Part shown: positions 35,092 through 43,875 of the stretch, piece by piece
Numbering within the stretch: the stretch's first letter is position 1
How the letters are laid out: every line of letters starts with the position of its first letter
NCBI RefSeq assembly: GCF_014489635.1
Contig: NZ_CP060828.1
Coordinates: 2,480,001 to 2,544,000, forward strand
Source: Streptomyces roseirectus
Lineage (GTDB): Bacteria > Actinomycetota > Actinomycetes > Streptomycetales > Streptomycetaceae
Length of the DNA: 64,000 bases
Reading direction: 5' to 3'
Translations under genes and position numbers: made by a program
Notes under the pieces: generated by a model
Told to the model about the DNA's origin: nothing
Database searches by the model: none
The model's input: only the letters and a program-made list of their open reading frames with translations

Positions 35092-36030
35092 TCAGGCTGT
35101 AACCGGTCGTTCGACCAACGCCGATGCGAGGCGCGGAAGTTCCTCGCGGTCCGCCGCGCCCCCACTCAACCAGTGCACCCTGGGATCGCGCCTGAACCAC
35201 GAATCCTGACGGCGCGCGAAGCGCTTGGTGGCGCGGACGGTCTCCGCCCGCGCCTCGTCCTCGGTGCACTCGCCGGAGAGGGCCGCCAGGATCTGCTGGT
35301 AGCCCAGCGCGCGCGAGGCGGTGAGCCCGTCGCGCAACCCCTGCGCCTCCAGTGCGCGCACCTCGTCGACGAGTCCGGCCTCCCACATGCGGTCGACCCT
35401 CAGGGCGATGCGTTCATCGAGTTCCGGGCGGGCGACGTCGACGCCGATCTGGACGGTGTCGTAGACCGAATCGTGGCCCGGGAGGTTGGCGGTGAAGGGC
35501 CTGCCGGTGATCTCGATCACTTCGAGGGCCCGGACGATACGGCGCCCGTTGCCCGGCAGGATCGCGCGCGCGGCGTCCGGGTCGGCCGCTGCCAGGCGCG
35601 CGTGCAGGGCGCCGGAGCCGCGCAGGGCCAGCTCGTCCTCCAGGCGGGCGCGCACCTCGGGGTCGGTGCCGGGGAACTCCAGGTTGTCGACCGCGCCGCG
35701 GACGTACAGGCCGGAGCCGCCGACCAGGATCGGCCAGCGGCCCTCGGCGAGCAGCGCGTCGATCCGCGCGCGGGCGAGGCGCTGGTACTCGGCGACGGAC
35801 GCGGTCTCGGTGACGTCCCAGATGTCCAGGAGGTGGTGGGGAACTCCGCCGCGCTCCTCGATCGTTAGCTTGGCGGTACCGATGTCCATTCCCCGGTAGA
35901 GCTGCATGGAGTCGGAGTTGATGACCTCACCGCCCAACCGCTGGGCCAGGAAGACCCCCAGATCGGATTTTCCGGCCGCAGTCGGTCCGACGACGGCGAT
36001 GACTCGGGGGGCGGGGGGTGCGCTGCTCAC
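35092..36030 (-). CDS. miaA: tRNA dimethylallyltransferase
   Basis: The protein has 312 residues. It transfers a dimethylallyl group to N6 of A37 in tRNAs reading codons that begin with U. The P-loop G-P-T-A-A-G-K-S (15-22), N-S-D-S-M-Q-L-Y-R-G-M, G-G-S-G-L-Y-V-R and the R-R-I-V-R-A-L-E-V-I block are all characteristic. The C terminus has the K-R-F-A-R-R-Q-D-S-W-F-R-R-D tRNA-binding motif. miaB, which acts next on the same base, lies 1.8 kb downstream in the same direction, separated by three other genes. Confidence 0.97.
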   Translation of the reverse strand: MSSAPPAPRVIAVVGPTAAGKSDLGVFLAQRLGGEVINSDSMQLYRGMDIGTAKLTIEERGGVPHHLLDIWDVTETASVAEYQRLARARIDALLAEGRWPILVGGSGLYVRGAVDNLEFPGTDPEVRARLEDELALRGSGALHARLAAADPDAARAILPGNGRRIVRALEVIEITGRPFTANLPGHDSVYDTVQIGVDVARPELDERIALRVDRMWEAGLVDEVRALEAQGLRDGLTASRALGYQQILAALSGECTEDEARAETVRATKRFARRQDSWFRRDPRVHWLSGGAADREELPRLASALVERPVTA

Positions 36031-36178
36031 GGCACCAGTCTCGCAAACCTCGCGGGGCGCGCTCGACCGGTGAGGGTGACGGGATCAGAAGTGCGCGAGT
36101 ACCGTATGAAGTGGGTATGAGCGCTTTTACGAAGTTCGTTCGCTGCAGGTGACGTAACGCGCGAGGGAAGGTGACCCG

Positions 36179-36436
36179 ATGGGTCTCATGGACAATTTGA
36201 AGGCCAAGCTCGCCCCGGCCAAGGACAAGGTCTCCGACCTCGCACAGCAGCACGGGGGCAAGATCCAGGACGGCATCGAGAAGGCCGCCAAGGCGGTCGA
36301 CGAGCGGACCAAGGGCAAGTACAGCGACAAGATCCACTCCGGTACCGACAAGGCCAAGGACGCCGTGGACCGCATCGCGCACAAGGACGACGGCACGACC
36401 GGCACTCCGCCGAGCGCGCCGCCCCCGGCGTCCTGA
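36179..36436 (+). CDS. Small MT0933/Rv0909-type antitoxin-like protein
   Basis: The protein has 85 residues with GAGGGAAGG upstream of the ATG. It is a charged, helix-forming protein (M-G-L-M-D-N-L-K-A-K-L) with many Lys, Asp and Ala and a Pro-rich end. This matches the MT0933-type antitoxin family, which was named for type II toxin-antitoxin pairs in mycobacteria. No toxin gene is next to it: the flanking genes are miaA and a LigB-like protein on the opposite strand. It may be an orphan with another role, such as a stress protein. The promoter must lie within 36031-36178. Confidence 0.7.
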   Translation: MGLMDNLKAKLAPAKDKVSDLAQQHGGKIQDGIEKAAKAVDERTKGKYSDKIHSGTDKAKDAVDRIAHKDDGTTGTPPSAPPPAS

Positions 36437-36454
36437 TCCGCACCCAGGACGCCT

Positions 36455-36488
36455 GCCGGCGGACGGCCCTCCGGGGTCGTCCGCCGGC
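36455..36488. terminator. Bidirectional terminator between antitoxin-like and LigB-like genes
   Basis: GCCGGCGGACG (36455-36465) pairs perfectly with CGTCCGCCGGC (36478-36488) over a 12-base loop. It lies 19 bases past one stop and 15 bases from the other. Confidence 0.8.
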
Positions 36489-36502
36489 GCGCACCCGAGG
36501 GG

Positions 36503-37222
36503 CTACGACCAGGTCGCGACCACGTACCCGACGCCGTACGGCGCGTCCTCGTACAGCAGCTCGCCGCTGAGCCCCGCGTCCTTGCCCGCGCCCGCCAGGA
36601 CCTGCCAGGGCGCCCGGCCCGACACCATGAGCTGGCGGGCCAGCTCGACGTCCATGGCTTCGAGCGCCGTCACGTCCGCCTTGCCGAGCGCCTGGCCCGC
36701 CTCCGCGTCGAAGGGCGCCGCCCGCTCGTCGAGGTAGCCCGGCGCCTTCAGCGTCCGGCACGCGCTCGCGTCGCCCATCACCAGCAGCGCGACCCGCTCG
36801 GCCCGCTCGGCGGCCTCCCGCCCGAACCGCACGCACTGCTCCGCACCGAAGGGCTCCCCGACCCCAAGTCCCTCGATCGGGGCATCCCCCCAGCCGACCT
36901 TCCCGAGCAGCCAGGCCCCCACCGCGAGCGACGGCGGCAGTAGCCGCCCGCTCCCGTCGCCGTCCCCGTCGCCCTGCCCCAGCCGGACGACGATGTCGGC
37001 GCCGAACCCCCGGAACGACCCCGGCGTCCCCTGCGCGTACGGGCCGCACCCGTGTTCCGCCGCGGGGCCCACGACCACGAGCCGGTCGGGGCGGGCGGCG
37101 GCGATCACACCCAGTGCGTCCAGGCAGGCGGCTCTGGCGGCGTCCAGTTCGGGCGCTGCTCCCGCGGCGATCTCGGGCACCAGGAGCGGCGGACAGGGAC
37201 AGACTGCGGCGGCGACAAGCAT
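36503..37222 (-). CDS. Class III extradiol dioxygenase subunit B-like protein
   Basis: The protein has 239 residues. The N-terminal L-V-A-A-A-V-C-P-C-P-P-L-L-V-P-E and R-P-D-R-L-V-V-V-G-P, then L-P-P-S-L-A-V-G and L-L-V-M-G-D-A-S-A-C, resemble the LigB/MEMO fold. The metal-binding histidine expected after the first strand is absent: P-C-P-P-L replaces the usual H-x-P. A dioxygenase reaction is therefore doubtful. A run G-Q-G-D-G-D-G-D-G-S is inserted mid-protein. It is common beside miaB in Streptomyces. It starts 338 bases from the next gene upstream. Confidence 0.72.
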   Translation of the reverse strand: MLVAAAVCPCPPLLVPEIAAGAAPELDAARAACLDALGVIAAARPDRLVVVGPAAEHGCGPYAQGTPGSFRGFGADIVVRLGQGDGDGDGSGRLLPPSLAVGAWLLGKVGWGDAPIEGLGVGEPFGAEQCVRFGREAAERAERVALLVMGDASACRTLKAPGYLDERAAPFDAEAGQALGKADVTALEAMDVELARQLMVSGRAPWQVLAGAGKDAGLSGELLYEDAPYGVGYVVATWS

Positions 37223-37560
37223 GATCGGCAGCGTATCCCCGGGAAGCGGTCACACGTCACAAACGGGTCGGTCGGACATGGAAGGGATCGGCCTGGCGGG
37301 CGGCGTGAGGACGGGACCGTACCGACGCGAGGACGAGGCCGTGCCGACGCGACGGCAGCGTCAAAACGCATCCGTATCGTCGCTACGCCAGCGTGAGGAC
37401 GGACCCGTCGCGACCTGACGCCCACGTCACGACGGCGACGAACCGTCCTGACGGCAGCGTCGGGACGCTACGGACTCGTCGCGACGCACCCCGATCCGAC
37501 GAACCGGTACCGTCCCGACGCCGCTCTCCCGCCACGCCGCACCCCGCCCCGCGCCCCGTC
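37223..37560. other. 338-base intergenic region rich in GACG/CGTC with a long direct repeat
   Basis: There is no gene. A segment starting GACGGCAGCGTC at 37351 recurs at 37450. Over about 38 bases the two copies agree at roughly three quarters of positions, with an offset of 99 bases. The whole region alternates GACG and CGTC motifs, so many small hairpins are possible. Confidence 0.55.
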
Positions 37561-37878
37561 TCAACGAGCCGCGCTGTCCTCGATCAGCTCGGCCAACGAG
37601 AACCGCGTCAGAAACGTCTCGAACTGACCGTCCGTGAGAAGAAGGAACCCGTCGTCCTGCCGGTACAGCCGCGTACGCCGGGGCATGCGCGGGTGCGTGG
37701 GGCTGAACGCGCGCGCCTGGAGCTCCAGTTCGCACAGGGCCTGCTCGCGGGTCCCCTCGATCTCACCGAGCACGGAGGCGGACCAGCGCTTGCCGTCGCC
37801 GCTCCCGGAGGTCGACTCGACGACGAGCCCCCACCGCCGGACGACGGCGTCCGAGAGGCCGCCTGTGCCGTCAGTCAA
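37561..37878 (-). CDS. Conserved hypothetical protein, translationally coupled to miaB
   Basis: The protein has 105 residues from a TTG at 37878. The alternative longer frame is antisense-like sequence within miaB and is not credible. The TTG overlaps the miaB stop by eight bases (TTGACTGA), which suggests translational coupling. The sequence has R-R-W-G-L-V-V-E-S, a central E-G-T-R-E-Q-A-L region with L-E-L-Q-A-R-A, and [18 protein letters not shown]. It has no signal or membrane segment. I recognise it as the small gene that follows miaB in Streptomyces; the function is unknown. Confidence 0.75.
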   Translation of the reverse strand: MTDGTGGLSDAVVRRWGLVVESTSGSGDGKRWSASVLGEIEGTREQALCELELQARAFSPTHPRMPRRTRLYRQDDGFLLLTDGQFETFLTRFSLAELIEDSAAR

Positions 37879-39388
37879 CGCTGCATCCGCCCGTGGCGAC
37901 CGGCAGCGGGGCGGGGACGCCGACCTTGGGGAGGCCGAGCATGACGCCGGCCGGGGCGGCGGCCTTCTCGGCGGTGCGCTTCTCCCAGGCGTCGCCCGCG
38001 CGCGTGCGGCGCACGTCGAGGACGGGGCCCTCGGCGAGGAGGTGGTGCGGGGCGGCGTAGGTGATCTCGACGGTGACAATGTCGCCGGGGCGGACGTCCT
38101 GGTCGGGCTTGGTGAAGTGGACGAGGCGGTTGTCGGGGGCGCGGCCGGACAGGCGCCGGGTGGCGTCGTCCTTGCGACCCTCGCCCTCGGCGACCATCAG
38201 CTCCAGGGTGCGGCCGACCTGCTTCTTGTTCTCGTCCCAGGAGATCTCCTCCTGGAGGGCGACAAGGCGCTCGTAGCGCGCCTGGACGACCGCCTTGGGG
38301 ATCTGGCCCTCCATGGTCGCCGCGGGCGTCCCGGGGCGCTTGGAGTACTGGAAGGTGAACGCCTGGGCGAAGCGGGCCTCACGGACGACGTGGAGGGTCT
38401 GCTCGAAGTCCTCCTCGGTCTCCCCGGGGAAGCCGACGATGATGTCGGTGGAGATCGCCGCGTGCGGGATGGCCGCGCGGACCTTCTCGATGATCCCCAG
38501 GTAGCGCTCCTGGCGGTAGGAGCGGCGCATCGCCTTGAGGACGGTGTCCGAGCCGGACTGGAGCGGCATGTGGAGCTGCGGCATCACGTTGGGCGTCTCG
38601 GCCATGGCGGCGATGACGTCGTCCGTGAAGTCCCGGGGGTGCGGGGAGGTGAAGCGCACGCGCTCCAGGCCGTCGATCTTCCCGCAGGCGCGCAGGAGCT
38701 TGCTGAACGCCTCGCGGTCGCCGATGTCGCTGCCGTACGCGTTGACGTTCTGGCCGAGCAGGGTGATCTCGGAGACGCCCTCGCCGACCAGGGCCTCGAT
38801 CTCGGCCAGGATGTCGCCGGGGCGGCGGTCCTTCTCCTTGCCGCGCAGGGCCGGGACGATGCAGAAGGTGCAGGTGTTGTTGCAGCCGACGGAGATCGAC
38901 ACCCAGGCCGCGTAGGCGCTCTCCCGGCGCGTGGGCAGCGTGGAGGGGAACGCCTCCAGGGACTCGGCGATCTCGACCTGCGCCTCTTCCTGCACGCGTG
39001 CGCGTTCCAGCAGGACCGGCAGCTTGCCGATGTTGTGGGTGCCGAAGACGACGTCCACCCAGGGCGCCTTCTTGACGATCGTGTCGCGGTCCTTCTGCGC
39101 GAGGCAGCCGCCGACGGCGATCTGCATGCCCGGACGGGACGCCTTCTTCGGCGCGAGGCGGCCGAGGTTGCCGTAGAGCCGGTTGTCGGCGTTCTCACGG
39201 ACCGCGCAGGTGTTGAAGACCACGACGTCGGCGTCCCCGTCGGAGCCCTCGGGCGCGCGGACGTATCCGGCGCCCTCCAGCAGACCGGCCAGGCGTTCGG
39301 AGTCGTGGACGTTCATCTGGCACCCGTACGTGCGTACTTCGTAGGTCTTCACGTCCACGGGCTGGCTCCGGTCGCTGCTGCTGGTCAT
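37871..39388 (-). CDS. miaB: tRNA-2-methylthio-N6-dimethylallyladenosine synthase
   Basis: The protein has 505 residues. It is a radical SAM methylthiotransferase that adds a methylthio group to C2 of i6A37 made by MiaA. The N-terminal domain holds cysteines for the second iron-sulfur cluster ([20 protein letters not shown]). The radical SAM motif is G-C-N-N-T-C-T-F-C (CxxxCxxC). A C-terminal TRAM-like domain follows (G-R-T-L-E-L-M-V onward). All essential cysteines are present. It overlaps the next gene by eight bases. Confidence 0.97.
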   Translation of the reverse strand: MTSSSDRSQPVDVKTYEVRTYGCQMNVHDSERLAGLLEGAGYVRAPEGSDGDADVVVFNTCAVRENADNRLYGNLGRLAPKKASRPGMQIAVGGCLAQKDRDTIVKKAPWVDVVFGTHNIGKLPVLLERARVQEEAQVEIAESLEAFPSTLPTRRESAYAAWVSISVGCNNTCTFCIVPALRGKEKDRRPGDILAEIEALVGEGVSEITLLGQNVNAYGSDIGDREAFSKLLRACGKIDGLERVRFTSPHPRDFTDDVIAAMAETPNVMPQLHMPLQSGSDTVLKAMRRSYRQERYLGIIEKVRAAIPHAAISTDIIVGFPGETEEDFEQTLHVVREARFAQAFTFQYSKRPGTPAATMEGQIPKAVVQARYERLVALQEEISWDENKKQVGRTLELMVAEGEGRKDDATRRLSGRAPDNRLVHFTKPDQDVRPGDIVTVEITYAAPHHLLAEGPVLDVRRTRAGDAWEKRTAEKAAAPAGVMLGLPKVGVPAPLPVATGGCSVD

Positions 39389-39562
39389 GGCTCAAGGGTA
39401 GGCGGTGCCCCGGACAGCCTCGTCCCCCAGTCGGAGCAACCGCTTGTCACTGCTTCGTCACAGCCCGCGTTCACGGGGCAACTCCCGCCAGGCATCCCGT
39501 GTCGAACCGGTTGTCAGCGACAAACGGGGAAAGACCGATCACCAGGGAATGGTGGACACGTC

Positions 39563-40996
39563 ATGAGGAACCGCAGGAATCTCGCGCTCGGCGCGGCCGC
39601 GCTCCTGCTCCTGACCGGGGCCGGGATCACCACGGCGCCCGCCGCCTTCGCGGGGACGCCGGGCGGCACGTACGCGAACGACCGCAACAGCGACTTCGAC
39701 GGCGACGGGTACGACGACGCCCTGACCGGCGCCCCGGGCGGCACGGTCGGCGGCCAGGCGGGCGCGGGCTACGTCACCGTCCAGTACGGCTCGGCGAAGG
39801 GGATCGTCGCTCCCAGGGGCCGCACAGCCGTTCTGAACCAGGATTCCGCCGGGGTCCCCGGGGCGGCTCGGTCGGGGAACGGCTTCGGGTCCGCCGTGGC
39901 GACCGGCGACGTGAACGGGGACGGGTACGACGACGCGCTCGTGGGCGTGCCGGGCGAGGACGTCGGCGGGAAGGCGGACGCCGGCCGCGCGGTCGTCCTG
40001 TACGGCTCCGCGCGCGGGCTGCGCGGCACCGGGGCGGTCTCCCTGACGGCCGTCGAGCCGCAGCAGGAGGCGCGGTACGGCACCGCCGTGGCCGCCGCGC
40101 ACTTCACCGGCGCGACCCCGGGCGACGGGATCGCCGTGGCCGACACGGGCGGCGTGGACCTCTTCTCGGACGAGGGCCCGATGCTGCGGGTGACGCGCCT
40201 GGAGACCGTCGACGACCCGGGCGGCGTGTCCGTCGTCCCCGTCGGCCTGACGACCGGGAACTTCGACGGCGACGGGTACGCCGACCTCGTCGTCTCCGGG
40301 CTGAGCCTGGTGGACGGCGAAGGGGTGCGCGGGCGCACGGTCGTCTTCCGGGGCGACCCGTACGCCCTGCGCTACCACCGCGACCTGACCGGTGGCCCGG
40401 CAGAGGCGGCCGGGGACGTCAACGGCGACGGCTACGACGACCTGGCCACCGGCGAGGAGGGCGGGCCGTCCTACGGGGGCCTCGTGCTGCTCCGGTACGG
40501 CAGCCCCGAGGGGATCACCGAACTCGCCGACGAGCTGTCCCAGGACACGCCCGGCATCCCCGGCACCGCGCGCGAGGGCGACGCCTGGGGCACCGACCTC
40601 TCGATCGCCGACACGGACGGCGACGGCCATGCCGACCTCGCCGTCGGCGCGCCCGGCAAGAACGCCGGCAAGGGCGCCGTCTGGATCGTCCGGGGGCAGG
40701 TGCGCGGCTGGACGCCGGACGGCCTCAAGCACTTCGACCTCGACTCGGCCGCCGTCCCCGGCACCGCCCGCCCCGGCGACGCGTTCGGCGCCCAGGTCCG
40801 CCTGATCGACACCGACCGCGACGGCCGCGCGGAACTCCTCTCGGCCGCGCCCGGCGCGAACGCCGGCTCCGGCACGGTGACCGCCTTCCCTGCCGCCCCT
40901 GACGGCGTGACCGCCAAGGGCTCCCGCCCGTTCGACGGCACCTCCTTCGGTGCCGTCGGCAAGGGGGCGCGGTTCGGGGCGGCGATCGACGAGTGA
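39563..40996 (+). CDS. Secreted FG-GAP repeat (integrin-alpha-like) protein
   Basis: The protein has 477 residues from the ATG at 39563. A clear signal peptide (R-N-R-R-N-L-A-L-G-A-A-A-L-L-L-L-T-G) ends near A-A-F-A-G. The rest is a beta-propeller of about seven FG-GAP repeats, each with a calcium loop such as D-F-D-G-D-G-Y-D-D, D-V-N-G-D-G-Y-D-D, D-T-D-G-D-G-H-A-D and D-T-D-R-D-G-R-A-E. The recurring G-x-A-x-x-G-D-x-N-G-D-G-Y-D-D is easily seen. It probably binds calcium and partners outside the cell. There is no catalytic domain. It is divergent from miaB, with 174 bases between starts. Confidence 0.9.
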   Translation: MRNRRNLALGAAALLLLTGAGITTAPAAFAGTPGGTYANDRNSDFDGDGYDDALTGAPGGTVGGQAGAGYVTVQYGSAKGIVAPRGRTAVLNQDSAGVPGAARSGNGFGSAVATGDVNGDGYDDALVGVPGEDVGGKADAGRAVVLYGSARGLRGTGAVSLTAVEPQQEARYGTAVAAAHFTGATPGDGIAVADTGGVDLFSDEGPMLRVTRLETVDDPGGVSVVPVGLTTGNFDGDGYADLVVSGLSLVDGEGVRGRTVVFRGDPYALRYHRDLTGGPAEAAGDVNGDGYDDLATGEEGGPSYGGLVLLRYGSPEGITELADELSQDTPGIPGTAREGDAWGTDLSIADTDGDGHADLAVGAPGKNAGKGAVWIVRGQVRGWTPDGLKHFDLDSAAVPGTARPGDAFGAQVRLIDTDRDGRAELLSAAPGANAGSGTVTAFPAAPDGVTAKGSRPFDGTSFGAVGKGARFGAAIDE

Positions 40997-41310
40997 CGGT
41001 TCCGCCGGTCAGGTCAGGCACCGGCACCGCCGCACCCACGCGCGGAGAGCCGCGACACGCATGACCGCAGCATCCGGCGGATCAACGGGCTCGCTCCCGG
41101 CGCGCGGGCGACGTGCCTCGCCTCGGGAGGGCGCCGTCGGCGTCAGGAGCCTCGCGCCCGCGCGGGGGTGCCAGGGGGCGGGCTGACGCGAGCGTCTGAC
41201 GTCGCCTCACGCGAGAAGCGGCGGAGCACGAAGCAGCGTCCGATGCGCACGCACGCGTGAACGTCGCACGAAGTCCGACCCGCGCGCGGAAGGAGGCGCC
41301 CCTCACCACC
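40997..41310. other. 314-base intergenic region without a gene
   Basis: This lies between two convergent genes. I see only short inverted repeats such as GACGC-GA-GCGTC at 41185-41196 and a GC-rich composition. No strong terminator hairpin or credible reading frame is visible. Confidence 0.5.
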
Positions 41311-41922
41311 TCAGCCCAGCAACGCCAACCGAGCATCCACCTCGTCCGCCGTAGCGTGCCCGTGCGCCAGCGGTACCACCCGCTCACCGTCGACGGCGAG
41401 CAGCGTCGGAAACCCGCTCACCCCGAGTTCCGCGCTGCGCCGGAACCCGGCCTGGGCCTCCGTACGCGCGCGGGGTGATGCGAAGGCGGTGACGACGGCG
41501 TCCGCGTCCAGGCCGTGGGCCTCGGCGAGCTTCCGGTAGGTGGCCGGGTCGGAGAGGCTGAGGCCGTCGATGTAGAAGGCGTCCTGGAGGGCCGTCGCGA
41601 GTTCGACGACCCGGTCGGGCGCGGACGCGCGCAGGGCGGCGAGGCCCCGTGCGGCGGCCTCGGAGTCCATGACGAAGGAGCCGTCCTCGATGAGCCGCCG
41701 GTAGGGCTCGGCGAAGACCGCGCCGGTCAGTTCGGTGATCTTCCGGTTGGCGCCCTGGACGTGCCCGAACTCGCGGATCGGAACGCGCCGCGAGCCGGTG
41801 AAGAGGCCCCCGGGGACGACCTCGACGGGCAGTTCCGGGTGGCGCGCGGCGGTCTCGCGGACGGTGGCGGAGAAGCCGTGGGACCAGCCGCAGTAGGCGT
41901 CGTACACGTAGACGAGCTGCAT
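41311..41922 (-). CDS. DsbA-family (FrnE-type) protein with a single active-site cysteine
   Basis: The protein has 203 residues and no signal peptide. The N-terminal thioredoxin-like strand V-Y-V-Y-D-A-Y-C-G-W-S-H-G has C-G-W-S in place of CxxC, so it cannot form the usual disulphide. Helical insert and C-terminal G-V-S-G-F-P-T-L-L-A-V-D-G-E (cis-Pro loop) fit DsbA/HCCA isomerase-like proteins. It may be a glutathione- or mycothiol-linked isomerase or a peroxidase rather than an oxidase. It follows the MarR gene in the same direction after 96 bases. Confidence 0.82.
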   Translation of the reverse strand: MQLVYVYDAYCGWSHGFSATVRETAARHPELPVEVVPGGLFTGSRRVPIREFGHVQGANRKITELTGAVFAEPYRRLIEDGSFVMDSEAAARGLAALRASAPDRVVELATALQDAFYIDGLSLSDPATYRKLAEAHGLDADAVVTAFASPRARTEAQAGFRRSAELGVSGFPTLLAVDGERVVPLAHGHATADEVDARLALLG

Positions 41923-42018
41923 CGATGACCTCGACAGGGTGCGGCGCTCGCCGGACGCGAGCGATTCACCTGAGGGAACAGTATCTGCCCCCTCAGATAT
42001 TTCCGTCGCGGCGGAGCC

Positions 42019-42543
42019 TCAGGGCAGCCGCGGCAGCATGTCCCGCGTGGCATGGCTCAGGACGCGCAGGTCCTCGGTGAACCGCTGCCGGTCCTCCTCG
42101 GGCAGCGGCGCGAGGAAGTACCGCTCGATGTTCGCCACGTGCACGCGCGCCGCCGCGACGACGGTCTCCTCGCCGAGGGCCGTGAGGCGCACCAGGCGCC
42201 CGCGCCGGTCGCCGGGGTCCTCCACCCGCTCGACGAGCCCCGCGGCCTCCATGCGGTCCACGAGGCGGGTCGCGCCCCCGGTCGTCAGCACCTGCTCCTG
42301 GGCCACGGCCCGCATGGACAGCCCGGGTTCACCCGCGCGCCCGAGGATCAGCAGCACCTCGAAGGTCAAGTGGGTGATCCCGCACTCGACCTCAAGCGCG
42401 CGCCCCAGGATGTACTCCAGCCGGTTGGCGGCACCCTGCAGCCGCCCGAACGCGAGCACCAGCTCGTCGTTCGCCGCTTCCCGTGCCGTCGAGATCCCCG
42501 TCCCCGCGCCCACGCTTCCCCCACCGCTCTCCTCGGTCGCCAT
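42019..42543 (-). CDS. MarR-family transcriptional regulator
   Basis: The protein has 174 residues from the ATG at 42543. The winged-helix core includes H-L-T-F-E-V-L-L-I-L-G-R-A, L-S-M-R-A-V-A-Q-E-Q-V-L-T-T-G-G-A-T-R-L-V-D-R-M (recognition helix) and the wing D-P-G-D-R-R-G-R-L-V-R-L-T. Dimerisation helices flank it. MarR proteins bind short inverted repeats and respond to phenolics or oxidants. It is divergent from the luciferase-like monooxygenase gene (start 42708) and upstream of the DsbA-like gene, so it probably controls both. Confidence 0.9.
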   Translation of the reverse strand: MATEESGGGSVGAGTGISTAREAANDELVLAFGRLQGAANRLEYILGRALEVECGITHLTFEVLLILGRAGEPGLSMRAVAQEQVLTTGGATRLVDRMEAAGLVERVEDPGDRRGRLVRLTALGEETVVAAARVHVANIERYFLAPLPEEDRQRFTEDLRVLSHATRDMLPRLP

Positions 42544-42707
42544 GCACCGATCATGCCTGATGGCCGGGGTGAAGCCGCGCACACTCACAAGGATCTGACG
42601 CCCGCTCGGCGAGACGGAGGCCGGGCGTCCGATTGTCAGTGGCCTTTCGTACGATGACGACGATCGGAGCAAATCCGGTCGGAGCACCGTTGAAGGGACC
42701 TCCCCCC

Positions 42708-43871
42708 ATGAAGCTCGACATCTTCAGCGAAATCCAGGACCCCAAGCCCTGGGCCCCCGATCACCAGCACCTGCGGATGACCCAGGCTCTGGAGCAGGCG
42801 GAGCTTGCCGACAGGCTGGGGTACGGCTGCTGGTGGCAGGTCGAGCACCACGGCGCTCAGGAGTTCAGCCTGTCGTCGGCGCCCGAGCTGTTCCTCGCCG
42901 CGCTCTCGCAGCGCACCACGCGGATACGGCTCGGGCACGCCGCCGTGCTGGCCCCGCCGCAGATCAACCACCCGATCCGGGTCGCCGAGCGGGCCGCCGT
43001 GCTCGACCACCTCAGCGGCGGGCGGGTCGAGTTGGGGCTGACGCGGTCGACGGCCCCGGAGTGGCGGCTGTTCGGGGTGGACCCGGCGACCGTGCGGGAG
43101 CGGGTGGCGGAGGTGTTCGAGACCGTCCCGCGCATCTGGGGCGGCGACCTCGCGGTCACCGGGGGCGTGCCCGTCGTGCCCTCGCCCCTCCAGGACCCGC
43201 ACCCGCCGCTGTGGCAGGCCGCGTCCACGCCCGGGTCGTTCGAGGAGGCCGGGCGCCGGGGCGTCGGGGTGCTCGGGACGACGCTGTGGGAGCCGCTTGA
43301 GCGGGTCGGCCGGCTGGTCGAGCTGTACCGCGCGGCGGCGGCCGACTGCACCGCGCCCGCGGGCGCGTTCGTCAACGACCAGATCGCGTTCTTCACGTTC
43401 GTGCACTGCGCCGAGACCGACGAGCAGGCCATGCGGGACGGCGCGGCAGCGGCGGCGGCCTGGTACACGGCCCGCGCGCTGACCTTCTTCGAGGCGGCCG
43501 ACGCGTTCTTGGAGAACATGAACCGCGAGAAGGAGCTGATGGCCTCCCCGGACGGCGGCGGGCGCGCGGGCGCGTTCCTGCGCGCGGAGGCGGACGCGCT
43601 GGGCGGGCCCAACGCCGCGCAGCTGGCCATCGGCCGCATCCTCCAGGGCGAGACGGTGCCCGAGGAGGAGCTGTTCGCGGCGCTGAGCGAGCAGGGCTCC
43701 CTGATCGTCGGGTCCCCCGAGACCGTCCGCAAGAAGATCCGCGCGTACGCCGACCTCGGCATCGACCGGCTGATGTGCTTCCAGCAGGTCGGCGGGCTGT
43801 CGCACGAGAGCGTGCTGCGCAGCATCGAGCTGGTCGGCGAGCTGATCCCCGAGTTCGACCTGGCCGGCTGA
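42708..43871 (+). CDS. LLM-class flavin-dependent monooxygenase (luciferase-like)
   Basis: The protein has 387 residues from the ATG at 42708, with AAGGGA upstream. The bacterial luciferase-like TIM barrel is indicated by M-K-L-D-I-F, E-Q-A-E-L-A-D-R-L-G-Y-G-C-W-W-Q-V-E-H-H, I-R-L-G-H-A-A-V-L-A-P, H-P-I-R-V-A-E-R-A-A-V-L-D-H-L-S-G-G-R-V-E-L-G-L and the C-terminal G-S-P-E-T-V-R-K-K-I-R. These enzymes oxidise small organic substrates with FMNH2 and oxygen. The substrate is unknown. The MarR gene lies divergently upstream. It ends 4 bases before the converging response regulator gene. Confidence 0.9.
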   Translation: MKLDIFSEIQDPKPWAPDHQHLRMTQALEQAELADRLGYGCWWQVEHHGAQEFSLSSAPELFLAALSQRTTRIRLGHAAVLAPPQINHPIRVAERAAVLDHLSGGRVELGLTRSTAPEWRLFGVDPATVRERVAEVFETVPRIWGGDLAVTGGVPVVPSPLQDPHPPLWQAASTPGSFEEAGRRGVGVLGTTLWEPLERVGRLVELYRAAAADCTAPAGAFVNDQIAFFTFVHCAETDEQAMRDGAAAAAAWYTARALTFFEAADAFLENMNREKELMASPDGGGRAGAFLRAEADALGGPNAAQLAIGRILQGETVPEEELFAALSEQGSLIVGSPETVRKKIRAYADLGIDRLMCFQQVGGLSHESVLRSIELVGELIPEFDLAG

Positions 43872-43875
43872 GCCC

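Noticed and set aside
42647..42654. TCGTACGA as MarR operator
   Set aside because: An 8-base palindrome is expected often by chance in this DNA, and it has no longer arms. Position alone is not enough.
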